Notes under the pieces: model-generated | The model's database searches: none | The model's input: the letters and a program-made list of their open reading frames with translations, nothing else | What the model was told of the DNA's origin: nothing | Translations under genes and position numbers: made by a program | Assembly (NCBI RefSeq): GCF_002218045.2 | Contig: NZ_AP018685.1 | Span: 1,054,001-1,118,000, forward strand | Origin: Vibrio rumoiensis | Lineage (GTDB): Bacteria; Pseudomonadota; Gammaproteobacteria; Enterobacterales; Vibrionaceae | Reading direction: 5' to 3' | DNA: 64,000 nt | Shown here: piece after piece, positions 18,617-26,767 of the stretch | Position numbering within the stretch: the stretch's first letter is position 1 | Layout of the letters: each line of letters begins with the position of its first letter

Positions 18617-19033
18617 TTATCCCTCTAAACCTGCAGACATTTGGCTACGTTGGATAAGTTCAATCATGTAGCCATCAGGATCTTTCACAAAGGCAATATG
18701 TGTACTTCCGCCTTTTACTGGACCTGGTTCACGAGTTACTGTACCGCCAGCGGCTTTGATTGCATCACACGCGGTGTAGATATCATCAAAACCAATCGCA
18801 ATGTGTCCGTAACCGGTTCCAAGATCGTATTCAGAGGTATCCCAGTTATAAGTCAGTTCGATAACCGCACCTTGAGACTCATCGCCGTAGCCTACGAAAG
18901 CGAGAGTATATTTATATTCTGCATTTTCATTTTTACGTATTAGCTGCATACCAAGAACTTTGGTGTAGAATTCGATTGAGCGATCAAGATCGCCAACACG
19001 AACCATAGTATGCAAAACTCTTCCATTCGACAT
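18617..19033 (-). CDS. gloA: Glyoxalase I (lactoylglutathione lyase)
   Basis: GloA isomerises the methylglyoxal-glutathione hemithioacetal to S-lactoylglutathione. I choose ATG 19033 (138 aa), preceded by AAGGAG. An upstream in-frame start has no such site. Metal ligands of the Ni-type enzyme are visible: His in LHTMVRVGDLDRS, Glu in VIELTYNW, His in GYGHIAIGF and Glu in YMIELIQ. It follows nth by 42 bases on the same strand and precedes a terminator, so it is probably the last gene of the rsx-nth transcript or has its own promoter. Confidence 0.96.
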   Translation of the reverse strand: MSNGRVLHTMVRVGDLDRSIEFYTKVLGMQLIRKNENAEYKYTLAFVGYGDESQGAVIELTYNWDTSEYDLGTGYGHIAIGFDDIYTACDAIKAAGGTVTREPGPVKGGSTHIAFVKDPDGYMIELIQRSQMSAGLEG

Positions 19034-19075
19034 TGTGTGCTCCTTATTGGAATGTAAAGTAATCAAACAACATAA

Positions 19076-19717
19076 TTACTCTTCAGGATAAACTTTTTCT
19101 TTAAACTCGCAGAGGTCTTCAATTATGCAACTACCACAACGTGGCTTACGTGCGATGCAGGTGTAGCGGCCATGTAAGATCAGCCAGTGATGAACGTCAA
19201 GTTTAAACTCTTTAGGTACCACCTTTAATAGCTTTGCTTCAACGTCATCAACCGTTTTACCCATGGCTAATTTTGTTCGATTCGATACGCGATAAATATG
19301 CGTATCGACCGCGATGGTTGGCCAGCCAAAAGCAGTATTTAATACGACGTTAGCGGTTTTTCGGCCTACCCCAGGTAAGGCTTCTAATGCGGCGCGATCT
19401 TCCGGAACTTGGCTATTATGTTTTTCAATTAAGATTTTACAGGTTTTAATGGTATTTTCTGCTTTGGAATTAAATAGCCCAATGGTTTTGATGTATTCTT
19501 TTAATCCGTCAACGCCTAGTGCCAGAATGGCTTCAGGAGTATTCGCGACCGGGTACAGCTTATCCGTCGCTTTATTGACACTGACATCAGTGGCTTGAGC
19601 AGAAAGCAGTACCGCAATTAATAATTCAAATGGGGTGGTCCAATTCAGCTCAGTTTGAGGGTTGGGGTTATCTTCACGTAACCTTTCTAGGATCAGTCGG
19701 CGTTTTTCATTATTCAT
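19076..19717 (-). CDS. nth: Endonuclease III
   Basis: Nth is a DNA glycosylase/AP lyase for oxidised pyrimidines. The 213-aa protein has the helix-hairpin-helix with catalytic lysine in LPGVGRKTANVVLN, the catalytic aspartate in the VDTHIYRVSNR segment, and the C-terminal [4Fe-4S] cluster with spacing C-x6-C-x2-C-x5-C (CIARKPRCGSC onward). It lies 41 bases after rsxE, the conserved rsxABCDGE-nth order of enterics and vibrios. Confidence 0.97.
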   Translation of the reverse strand: MNNEKRRLILERLREDNPNPQTELNWTTPFELLIAVLLSAQATDVSVNKATDKLYPVANTPEAILALGVDGLKEYIKTIGLFNSKAENTIKTCKILIEKHNSQVPEDRAALEALPGVGRKTANVVLNTAFGWPTIAVDTHIYRVSNRTKLAMGKTVDDVEAKLLKVVPKEFKLDVHHWLILHGRYTCIARKPRCGSCIIEDLCEFKEKVYPEE

Positions 19718-19758
19718 AGTTTGTATACCAATCAGTCGATCGTAATAGTCTATATACG

Positions 19759-20508
19759 TTAAGCATTGGTGACTCTAGCGCGTTCAATAGTTGGTTTTTC
19801 TTCAGCTGGTTTTCGCTTGTCGATTTGCTTATCAATCACTTGTTTTAACGCAATGAGGAAACCCACGCCGATAAACGCGCCCGGCGGCAGTAAAGCGAGT
19901 AAGAAACTGCTATCAATATGGAAGACTTCAATGCGCAAAGAGGCCGCCCAATTGCCTAGTAATAGGTCTGCGCCATCGAACAGAGTACCTTGTCCAATCA
20001 CTTCACGTAGCGCGCCTAAAACCGTTAGGGCAGCTAGCATGCCAAGGCCCATCCAAAAACCATCTAAGGCGGCTTTTTTAGGCGCATTTTTAGATGCGTA
20101 AGCTTCTGCACGGCCAATGATCACACAGTTAGTCACGATGAGAGGAATGAAAATGCCAAGAGAAAGATAGAGGCCATAAGCATAAGCACTCATTAGTAGT
20201 TGTACACAGGTTACGACAGAAGCGATGATCATGACAAAAATAGGAATTCGAACTTCTTTAGGAACGTAATGACGTACTAACGAGACAATCGTATTGGTTG
20301 AAATCAGTACCAACATAGTGGCAAGACCTAAACCAAGTGCATTAGTGATGGTAGACGATACCGCCAGTAGTGGACATAAACCCAATAGCTGAACAAGGGC
20401 AGGGTTGTTATCCCACAAGCCGTTTTTCATCAACTGTTTATTCTCAGGATCAGAAACTTGGGTTGCTGAATCTAATGGTGTATCAAGCGTTGCGCTATCT
20501 TCAGACAT
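19759..20508 (-). CDS. rsxE: RsxE/RnfE electron-transport membrane subunit
   Basis: RsxE is an integral subunit of the Rsx/Rnf complex, which moves electrons from NADH to ferredoxin-like carriers and keeps SoxR reduced. The 249-aa protein has about six membrane segments, the NGLWDNNPALVQLLGLCPLLAVS N-terminal signature and a cysteine in TNCVIIGRAEA, one of the paired cluster cysteines shared with RsxA. I choose ATG 20508, 2 bases after the rsxG stop. Its GAGGGA site lies inside the end of rsxG. The frame also permits a start at 20520 within rsxG. Confidence 0.95.
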   Translation of the reverse strand: MSEDSATLDTPLDSATQVSDPENKQLMKNGLWDNNPALVQLLGLCPLLAVSSTITNALGLGLATMLVLISTNTIVSLVRHYVPKEVRIPIFVMIIASVVTCVQLLMSAYAYGLYLSLGIFIPLIVTNCVIIGRAEAYASKNAPKKAALDGFWMGLGMLAALTVLGALREVIGQGTLFDGADLLLGNWAASLRIEVFHIDSSFLLALLPPGAFIGVGFLIALKQVIDKQIDKRKPAEEKPTIERARVTNA

Positions 20509-20509
20509 T

Positions 20510-21136
20510 TTATCCCTCACAGTTTAATGGTTGGTTGAGAATGCTTTGTTTATTTTCTTTAAAGTACACCACGGTTTTCTTCACCGCTTTCACGACCGCC
20601 CTAGGGGTAATGGTCGCACCAGTAAATTGATCAAATTGGCCACCATCTTTACGTACCGCCCAATCCGAGTCGTTACTTTGAGTGACCGTTTTGCGGTCAA
20701 AACCAAAAATCCAATCTGTTTTGCGTGTTTCTATTTTATCGCCTAACCCTGGGGTTTCATTATGCGCGAGTACTCGAGTACTTGTAATGACACCTTGCAT
20801 ATCTAAACCAACAATAATTTTTATCGCGCCATTATAGCCATCAGGGGCATAAGTTTCGATGGCAATGGCGGTTGGCTGACCAGCTTTGGTTGCGAGATAA
20901 GCGGGTAGTGGTTCGGTTGTTACGGTACTTTGTGATGGCAGTAACATGCATGATGCGAATAGCTGATTATCGTGCATGCTTTGCGGGATCACTTGGTTAA
21001 GTGTTTTTTGCAACTCTTGTTGTTGTTGCTCGACAATTGTGTCGTGTGTTACCCAATTAGTGATCGCAACCAATGAGGTAGAAGCAATAGCAAATATTGC
21101 CAAGATGCCGCCATTTTTTTTCATTGCATTTAGCAT
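20510..21136 (-). CDS. rsxG: RsxG/RnfG flavoprotein subunit
   Basis: RsxG is anchored by one N-terminal helix (about residues 9-27) with a periplasmic FMN-binding domain. The threonine for covalent FMN attachment lies in FTGATITPRAVV, matching the S/TGAT motif. The TPGLGDKIE block is also diagnostic. Length is 208 aa. It lies 7 bases after rsxD, within the translationally tight operon. Confidence 0.95.
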   Translation of the reverse strand: MLNAMKKNGGILAIFAIASTSLVAITNWVTHDTIVEQQQQELQKTLNQVIPQSMHDNQLFASCMLLPSQSTVTTEPLPAYLATKAGQPTAIAIETYAPDGYNGAIKIIVGLDMQGVITSTRVLAHNETPGLGDKIETRKTDWIFGFDRKTVTQSNDSDWAVRKDGGQFDQFTGATITPRAVVKAVKKTVVYFKENKQSILNQPLNCEG

Positions 21137-21143
21137 AGCGATA

Positions 21144-22196
21144 TTACCTTACATGCCCATAAGTTCGAGGTTTGGTGTAGTAATCAATCAGTGGCACCAT
21201 CATATTGGCTAACAAAACAGCAAAAGCCACCCCATCAGGGAAACCACCCCAACTACGAATTAAGAACACCACAATCCCGATAAATGCACCGTAAATGATT
21301 CGGCCTTTAGTGGTGGTGGAGGCAGTCACAGGATCGGTGGCAATAAAGAATGCACCAATCATGGTTGCACCAGAAAGTAGATGCAAAATAGGGGAGGCTG
21401 TCGTCCCAGGAGCAAAGAGTGAAGCGATAGTACTGACCATTAACAAACTGACTAACATTGCTAGTGGAATTTGCCATTGAACAATACGCAATCTAACTAA
21501 GACGAGCCCGCCTAATAAGAATGCAATATTTACCCATTGCCAACCGACACCAGCTAAACCTGCAAAAGTAGGTTGTTGCATGATTTCACTGGCAGTATGA
21601 CCTGCTCGGAGTGAGGTTTTAAAGGTATCAAGTGGCGTTGCCATGGTCACCCCATCAATTCCTGAACGAACTTGTTGTAGCGATAAGCCATCAAGATTGA
21701 AGCCAGTGAAAAACAGTCTTAAACAATCAGTAAAATGTAAATGCACATTCGTTAATGATTCAGGTGTAACCCAACTTGTCATTTGTACAGGAAATGAGAT
21801 CAGTAATACCACATAAGCGACCATGGCGGGATTAAATAGGTTTTGTCCTAACCCACCATAGAGATGTTTACCGACCACAATGGCAAAGAAAATACCTATC
21901 GCTAGAATCCACCAAGGAGAAAGTGGTGGGATAGAAACGGCGATAAGCATGCCCGTAACTAAGGCACTGTTATCTTTTAGGCCAAGAAGTGGCGAGCGTT
22001 TACGCACGAGCATGATGGCAGCTTCAAATAGCCAAGCGAGCAAAATAGCAAAGACAACTTGGATCAATACCCCGTAACCAAAGAAGTAGATTTGAGCAGC
22101 AATACCAGGTAGCAAGCAGATGGCTACCCACATCATAATATTTGATGTGGTACGTTTTACGCGAACGTGTGGAGAACTCGTGATAAAAAACGACAC
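21144..22196 (-). CDS. rsxD: RsxD/RnfD membrane flavoprotein subunit
   Basis: The 350-aa integral protein is homologous to NqrB and carries covalent FMN. Thr187, in GVTMATPLD, matches the modified threonine position of the family. About nine membrane segments are visible, along with a GKHLYGGLGQNLFNPAM block. Translation starts at GTG 22196, and that G is the last base of the rsxC TAG stop (a TAGTG overlap), so coupling to rsxC is expected. Confidence 0.95.
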   Translation of the reverse strand: MSFFITSSPHVRVKRTTSNIMMWVAICLLPGIAAQIYFFGYGVLIQVVFAILLAWLFEAAIMLVRKRSPLLGLKDNSALVTGMLIAVSIPPLSPWWILAIGIFFAIVVGKHLYGGLGQNLFNPAMVAYVVLLISFPVQMTSWVTPESLTNVHLHFTDCLRLFFTGFNLDGLSLQQVRSGIDGVTMATPLDTFKTSLRAGHTASEIMQQPTFAGLAGVGWQWVNIAFLLGGLVLVRLRIVQWQIPLAMLVSLLMVSTIASLFAPGTTASPILHLLSGATMIGAFFIATDPVTASTTTKGRIIYGAFIGIVVFLIRSWGGFPDGVAFAVLLANMMVPLIDYYTKPRTYGHVR

Positions 22197-24778
22197 TATT
22201 TTTTCTCCTGAGATGGTTTATCGATAAATACTGGGATATCCAATAAATCGAGAGTGACTTCAGAGTCTGAGTGATTGGTTGATGATGAATCTGCCGACTC
22301 GGTATCAGAATTGGCGGATGATTCGTCGCTTGTTTTATTCGTGGTTGTCTCTTTATTGTGTGCTGCTTTTCTTGCTTTAGCGCGGGCAATGGCGGCGGCA
22401 ACAGCGGCTTTTTTGGGATCTCTGGTTTCTGGCGTTGAACGTTCCGTTTCAGTTGCCGGTTTATCTTCCGGTGCTGGTTGAGTTTGCTCACTTTCAACAG
22501 CTGATTGTTGAGCGGCTTTTCTTGCTTTAGCACGGGCAATGGCGGCGGCAACAGCGGCTTTTTTGGGATCGCTGGTTTCTGGCGTTGAATTATCCGTTTC
22601 AGTTGCCGGTTTATCTTCCGGCGCTGACTGAGTGGGCTCACTTTCAACAGTTGATTGCTGAGCGGCTTTTCTTGCTTTAGCGCGGGCAATAGCGGCTGCA
22701 ACAGCGGCTTTTTTGGGATCGCTAGTTTCTGGCGTTGAACGTTCCGCTTCAGTTGCCGGTTTATCTTCCGGAGCTGGTTGAGTTGGCTCATTTTCAACGG
22801 TTGGCTGCTGAGCGGCTTTTCTTGCTTTAGCGCGAGCAATGGCGGCGGCAACAGCGGCTTTTTTGGGATCGCTAGTTTCTGGCGTTGAACTTTCCGTTTC
22901 AGTTGCCGGTTTATCTTCCGGCGCAAGCTGAGTTGGCTCATTTTCAACAGTTGATTGCTGAGCAGCTTTTCTTGCTTTAGCGCGGGCAATGGCGGCGGCA
23001 ACCGCTGGATTTTTAGGCGTCTCTTGCGATGTTACTTCATTCGTTGTTGATGTCGTATCGCTTGAATCTGCTTCTTGTTGAGCTTTCTTTTCACGAGCAA
23101 GACGTTTACGTTCTTCTCGCAGTTTAATCATCTCTGAATTATCAGGTTCAGTTTGTCCTGCCTTTGCCGCTTCTGCTTGTTTAGCCTTGGCACGTGCGAT
23201 AGCTGCTGCAACCGCGGGTTTCACTTCTTTTTCGACCGGTTGTTCAGCTTGTTTAGCTTTTACGCGTGCAATCGCGGCTGCAACGGCATCATCACCATTG
23301 GTTTGTTTCATGTCGCTACGACGTTTTTCTGCCGCTTGTTTGAAACGTAGCTCACGTTCTTGCTTATCGCGTTCTAAGCGCTTTTGGCGTTCTTCAAAAC
23401 GTTGTTTAGCCCGTTCCGCTTCTTTCGCTTCTTGATTGCGAGTCCAAATTTCCGATTTCGCTTGGCGGTAATATTGCACCAGTGGGATATCACTTGGGCA
23501 CACGTATGCACAAGCACCACACTCAATACAATCAGACAAGTGGTACTCTTCGCATTTTTCATAGTCCTGAGCCTTGGCATACCATTGTAATTGCTGAGGC
23601 AAAAGGGATGCAGGGCAAGCTTCAGCACAAGCTGTACAACGAATACAGGCTAATTCTTGGCTAGGTGGTGCAATTTCTTTTCGTTTCGGCGCTAAAATGC
23701 AGTTAGTAATCTTAGTAATGGGCACATCCGCGTGCGGCAGCGTAAAGCCCATTAAAGAGCCCCCCATGATCAAACGTGGATTTTTCTTCTCAGCTTTGTA
23801 GCCAAATTGACGAAGTAAAGCCGAAATCGGGGTACCTAAACGCGCTAAAACATTACCTTTTTGGGCAAATGAGTCACCCGTTAAGGTAACCACGCGCTCA
23901 ATGAGGGGTTCGCCATCAATAATCGCTCGTTTGATAGCGAAAGCGGTCCCGACGTTTTGCATTAATACGCCAATCGCAGCGGAGTGCTCTTTACTTGGTA
24001 CTTCGCGGCCAGTGAGCACTTTGATCAACTGCTTCGAACCGCCAGATGGGTATTTAGTTGGGATAACTCGAATGATGAGGTCAACATCTCTTGCTGCTTC
24101 TTCTAGAGCTGCAATCGCTTCTTTTTTATTGTCTTCAATACCAATAATGGTGACTTCAGGTTGCAGAATATGCTGAATGACCTGAACGCCCTGAATAACT
24201 TCTTGGGCGTAATCTTGCATAAGACGATCATCGGCTGTGATGTAAGGTTCACATTCTGCAGCATTAATGATTAATATTTTGGTTTTCGCTAAGCCGGTAT
24301 GCAATTTACGTGCGGTAGGGAAGCCTGCGCCACCCATACCTGAAATTCCGGATTGACGAATTTTTTCGATTAAAACTTCAGAGTCTCTTTCTAAGTAATT
24401 CGAGACGGGATTCTTCTCGCACCATGTATCATTTCCATCTGGTTTGATCACAATACACAGATCAGAAAGGCCTGAAGGGTGGGCGATGGTGCGTTTTTCA
24501 ATGGCTGTCACGGTACCAGAACTTGGCGCATGCACAGGAACCATGAAGGCCAAGTTAGCTTGAGTTAATTGCTGCCCTTTTAATACTTGGTCACCAACAC
24601 TTACACATACATCACCCGGCCTGCCGATATGTTGTTTGAGAGGCAGAACAAATTCTTCTGGTAATTCAGCTTGGACAATAGGGAATGTTGACGACTGAGT
24701 TTTATTTTCAGGTGGATGAATGCCACCTGGGAAATCCCAAATCATACCGTGACGAATTTGTTCAATTAACGACAACAT
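22196..24778 (-). CDS. rsxC: RsxC/RnfC with a long repetitive Ala/Lys-rich tail
   Basis: RsxC is the peripheral NADH- and FMN-binding subunit. The 860-aa protein has an N-terminal domain with GGIHPPENK, a central GMGGAGFPTARK nucleotide loop, and two [4Fe-4S] motifs in CIRCTACAEACP and CIECGACAYVCP (about residues 375-425). From about 430 onward the chain is low-complexity and charged, with at least five copies of a 50-residue repeat containing AAVAAAIARAKARKAAQQ. RsxC tails vary widely in length among gammaproteobacteria, so repeat number rather than function probably explains the size. Confidence 0.95.
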   Translation of the reverse strand: MLSLIEQIRHGMIWDFPGGIHPPENKTQSSTFPIVQAELPEEFVLPLKQHIGRPGDVCVSVGDQVLKGQQLTQANLAFMVPVHAPSSGTVTAIEKRTIAHPSGLSDLCIVIKPDGNDTWCEKNPVSNYLERDSEVLIEKIRQSGISGMGGAGFPTARKLHTGLAKTKILIINAAECEPYITADDRLMQDYAQEVIQGVQVIQHILQPEVTIIGIEDNKKEAIAALEEAARDVDLIIRVIPTKYPSGGSKQLIKVLTGREVPSKEHSAAIGVLMQNVGTAFAIKRAIIDGEPLIERVVTLTGDSFAQKGNVLARLGTPISALLRQFGYKAEKKNPRLIMGGSLMGFTLPHADVPITKITNCILAPKRKEIAPPSQELACIRCTACAEACPASLLPQQLQWYAKAQDYEKCEEYHLSDCIECGACAYVCPSDIPLVQYYRQAKSEIWTRNQEAKEAERAKQRFEERQKRLERDKQERELRFKQAAEKRRSDMKQTNGDDAVAAAIARVKAKQAEQPVEKEVKPAVAAAIARAKAKQAEAAKAGQTEPDNSEMIKLREERKRLAREKKAQQEADSSDTTSTTNEVTSQETPKNPAVAAAIARAKARKAAQQSTVENEPTQLAPEDKPATETESSTPETSDPKKAAVAAAIARAKARKAAQQPTVENEPTQPAPEDKPATEAERSTPETSDPKKAAVAAAIARAKARKAAQQSTVESEPTQSAPEDKPATETDNSTPETSDPKKAAVAAAIARAKARKAAQQSAVESEQTQPAPEDKPATETERSTPETRDPKKAAVAAAIARAKARKAAHNKETTTNKTSDESSANSDTESADSSSTNHSDSEVTLDLLDIPVFIDKPSQEKK
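22351..23010 (-). repeat. 150-bp tandem repeat array inside rsxC
   Basis: The segment around GCGGGCAATGGCGGC recurs at 22381, 22531, 22681, 22831 and 22981, exactly 150 bases apart. Each unit encodes 50 residues: an AAVAAAIARAKARKAAQQ helix followed by an acidic, Pro/Thr-rich linker. Copies differ by scattered substitutions. Two shorter, irregular copies of the helix block lie upstream in the gene (about 23190 and 23260). Unit length is a multiple of three, so copy changes keep the frame. Confidence 0.93.
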
Positions 24779-24788
24779 ACTTTTTCCT

Positions 24789-25388
24789 TTAACTCACGGT
24801 TTGTTCTTTAGAGTCAGCAGAAGCTGATGATGGTTCAAGATCGGTGACGACAGGAATAAGTTCGAGCTGCCATTTCCAAGTATCTGGTGTGGTTTCGATT
24901 GGGATCATTTCAATACAATCTGTCGGGCATGGCGCAACGCATAAATCACAACCCGTACATTCGCTTTTAATCACCGTGTGCAGCGCTTTTGTACCACCAA
25001 CGATAGCATCGACTGGGCAAGCTTGGATGCATTTGGTACAGCCAATACACATGTCCTCGTGAATAAAGGCCACTTTTTTTACGGCTTCTTCTACGCCATC
25101 TGAATCGGTAGGAACATCAACGCCCATCAAGTCGGCTAATTTTTCAATGCCAGCTTGCCCACCCGGAGGACATTTGGTAATAGCATCACCATTGGCTATC
25201 GCTTCCGCATAAGGGCGGCAACCTGGGTAGCCACATTGACCGCATTGGGTCTGCGGTAGAATACTATCGATTTGGTCGACAATCGGATCCGCTTCCACTT
25301 TAAAGCGAATAGACGCAAATCCTAAAATGACGCCAAAAACGGCGGCGAGAGCAGCAATAGCAATGACGGCGATTAAGATGGTAGACAT
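24789..25388 (-). CDS. rsxB: RsxB/RnfB iron-sulfur subunit
   Basis: The 199-aa protein has an N-terminal membrane helix (about 5-25), a Fe-S domain with CGQCGYPGCRPYAEA and a further cysteine in CPPGG, and two ferredoxin [4Fe-4S] motifs, CIGCTKCIQACP and CTGCDLCVAPCP. It passes electrons within the Rsx complex. The start lies 3 bases after the rsxA stop, and rsxC starts 10 bases after its own stop. Confidence 0.96.
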   Translation of the reverse strand: MSTILIAVIAIAALAAVFGVILGFASIRFKVEADPIVDQIDSILPQTQCGQCGYPGCRPYAEAIANGDAITKCPPGGQAGIEKLADLMGVDVPTDSDGVEEAVKKVAFIHEDMCIGCTKCIQACPVDAIVGGTKALHTVIKSECTGCDLCVAPCPTDCIEMIPIETTPDTWKWQLELIPVVTDLEPSSASADSKEQTVS

Positions 25389-25391
25389 GGA

Positions 25392-25970
25392 TTATTTAAC
25401 CAAACCTGTAAAGCCCATAAAGGCAAGTGACATTAGCCCAGCGGTAATCATCGCAATAGAAGCACCTTTAAATGGGGCGGGGACATCCGCTGCGGCAATG
25501 CGCTCACGCATGGAGGCGAATAAAATGAGAACAAGTGAGAAACCTACTGCAGCACCGAAACCATAGATAATCGACTCGATAAAGTTATGATTTTCATTAA
25601 TATTCAGTAGCGCAACCCCTAATACGGCACAGTTAGTGGTGATGAGTGGTAAAAATATCCCAAGTAAACGGTATAGAGTTGGGCTGGTTTTATGCACCAC
25701 CATTTCGGTAAATTGAACCACGAAAGCGATCACTAAAATGAAGCTCATAGTTTGTAGGTATTCAATCCCAAGGGGACGCAAAATATAAGTTTGAACAAGG
25801 TATGAGCAGACGGATGCTAAGGTTAAAACGAAAGTGGTCGCAAGGCCCATGCCAATCGCAGTTTCAAGCTTTTTAGATACCCCCATAAAAGGGCAAATAC
25901 CGAGAAATTTAACCAGAACAAAGTTGTTGACCAAGACAGTGCCAACAAGCAACAGTAGATAGTCTGTCAT
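25392..25970 (-). CDS. rsxA: RsxA/RnfA membrane subunit
   Basis: The 192-aa product has six membrane segments, and its start MTDYLLLLVGTVLVNNFVL is the family signature. I choose ATG 25970. The frame runs upstream to 26030 but adds nothing family-like. Conserved cysteines occur in LGICPFMGVSKK and in TNCAVLGVALL, the pair that holds the intramembrane cluster with RsxE. It is the first gene of rsxABCDGE-nth-gloA. Confidence 0.95.
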   Translation of the reverse strand: MTDYLLLLVGTVLVNNFVLVKFLGICPFMGVSKKLETAIGMGLATTFVLTLASVCSYLVQTYILRPLGIEYLQTMSFILVIAFVVQFTEMVVHKTSPTLYRLLGIFLPLITTNCAVLGVALLNINENHNFIESIIYGFGAAVGFSLVLILFASMRERIAAADVPAPFKGASIAMITAGLMSLAFMGFTGLVK

Positions 25971-26093
25971 ATCGTCTCTTTGGGTTAATGATGATCCCAA
26001 CATTATCGTCATTTGTGACGTTAATAACAACCTACAGGAAATAGGTATTTGAAGGTATTGAGTAATTAATGATGGAATGCATGAAAATAAACG

Positions 26094-26127
26094 AAAAAAA
26101 GCCGCATTTTAGCGATGCGGCTTTTTA
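26094..26127. terminator. Terminator between tRNA-Asn and rsxA
   Basis: AAAGCCGCAT and ATGCGGCTTT arms around a 7-base loop, with A run and T run on the two sides. It most likely ends the minus-strand tRNA-Asn transcript ahead of the rsx promoter. Confidence 0.82.
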
Positions 26128-26132
26128 GTATT

Positions 26133-26208
26133 TGGCTCCCTGTGCTGGACTTGAACCAGCGACATACGGATTAACAGTCCGCCGTTCTACCGACTGAACT
26201 AACAGGGA
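26133..26208 (-). tRNA. tRNA-Asn (anticodon GTT)
   Basis: The minus strand folds as a 76-nt tRNA with TCCCTGT/ACAGGGA acceptor arms, discriminator G and encoded CCA, a GGTTCAAGTCC T-loop, a D-loop beginning AGTTCAGTCGG, and an anticodon loop CTGTTAA with anticodon GTT. Confidence 0.96.
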
Positions 26209-26767
26209 ATAATTTATGGGCAGAATTCTAGCTATGGCGAATCAGGCTGTCAACGTTGATGGGCAACAAAAAAGTAAAATTTTTTAGATTTTTCGCTTTA
26301 CTTTTTTGTATGCCTGATGGGATAAGGCGGCAATGCAGTTATCCACCAAATTTGTGGATAAGTGTGTTGATGAAACTTGATTAAGTGTTAGCTATCATTT
26401 GAAGAAATAAGTTATCAAGTGATTTTTATTATTAACTGTTTGTTTTTATGGGTTTTATTGGTTTTTCAAGAAAGTTAAGGAATGTGGGTAAAAATCATCA
26501 ATATTAATTAAATTGTAAAATCAACTGATTTTTGGGGAAAACCCGTGGATTAAAAAAACGTGAAATGCTGAATGAGGTGTCGCGTGGGACAAGCATACTA
26601 CCAAAGTGTAAAAGGGTAAGCTAGAGTAAAGATGACTTTTTTCAGTCCCTATTTCAGTTAATAAAACTACTGACTCCACGACCGCGTTTTAGAGCGTTCA
26701 TAATCAGGTTGTGGTAAGGTCCCCCAATAGAATAAATAGTCTTGAATTCTTCATTTAAGAGGCAAGT
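26209..26767. promoter_or_regulatory. 559-bp regulatory region ahead of uvrB
   Basis: No ORF. It contains the tRNA-Asn promoter side on the left and the uvrB promoter on the right. A pair of inverted DnaA boxes lies at 26339-26361. I could not find a convincing CTGT-N8-ACAG LexA box near the uvrB start. A weak CTGTTTGTTTTTATGG stretch near 26436 matches only one half. Confidence 0.5.
26339..26361. promoter_or_regulatory. Inverted pair of DnaA boxes
   Basis: TTATCCACC on the plus strand (8 of 9 matches) faces TGTGGATAA, whose complement TTATCCACA is a perfect DnaA box. The arms TTATCCAC/GTGGATAA are a perfect 8-bp inverted repeat with a 7-base spacer. DnaA binding upstream of uvrB has been reported in E. 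coli, so this may be a conserved regulatory feature. Confidence 0.6.

Noticed and set aside
22024..23001. 325-aa Pro/Lys/Gln-rich frame on the minus strand
   Set aside because: It is an alternate reading of the 150-bp repeats within rsxC and continues into rsxD. Its repetitive composition follows from the array, and it has no family resemblance.
22351..23010. Regular repeats resembling a CRISPR array
   Set aside because: The unit is 150 bp, fully coding in frame with rsxC, with no short repeat plus variable spacer pattern and no cas genes.
26436..26451. Possible LexA box CTGTTTGTTTTTATGG
   Set aside because: Only the left half matches the consensus, and it is over 300 bases from the uvrB start.
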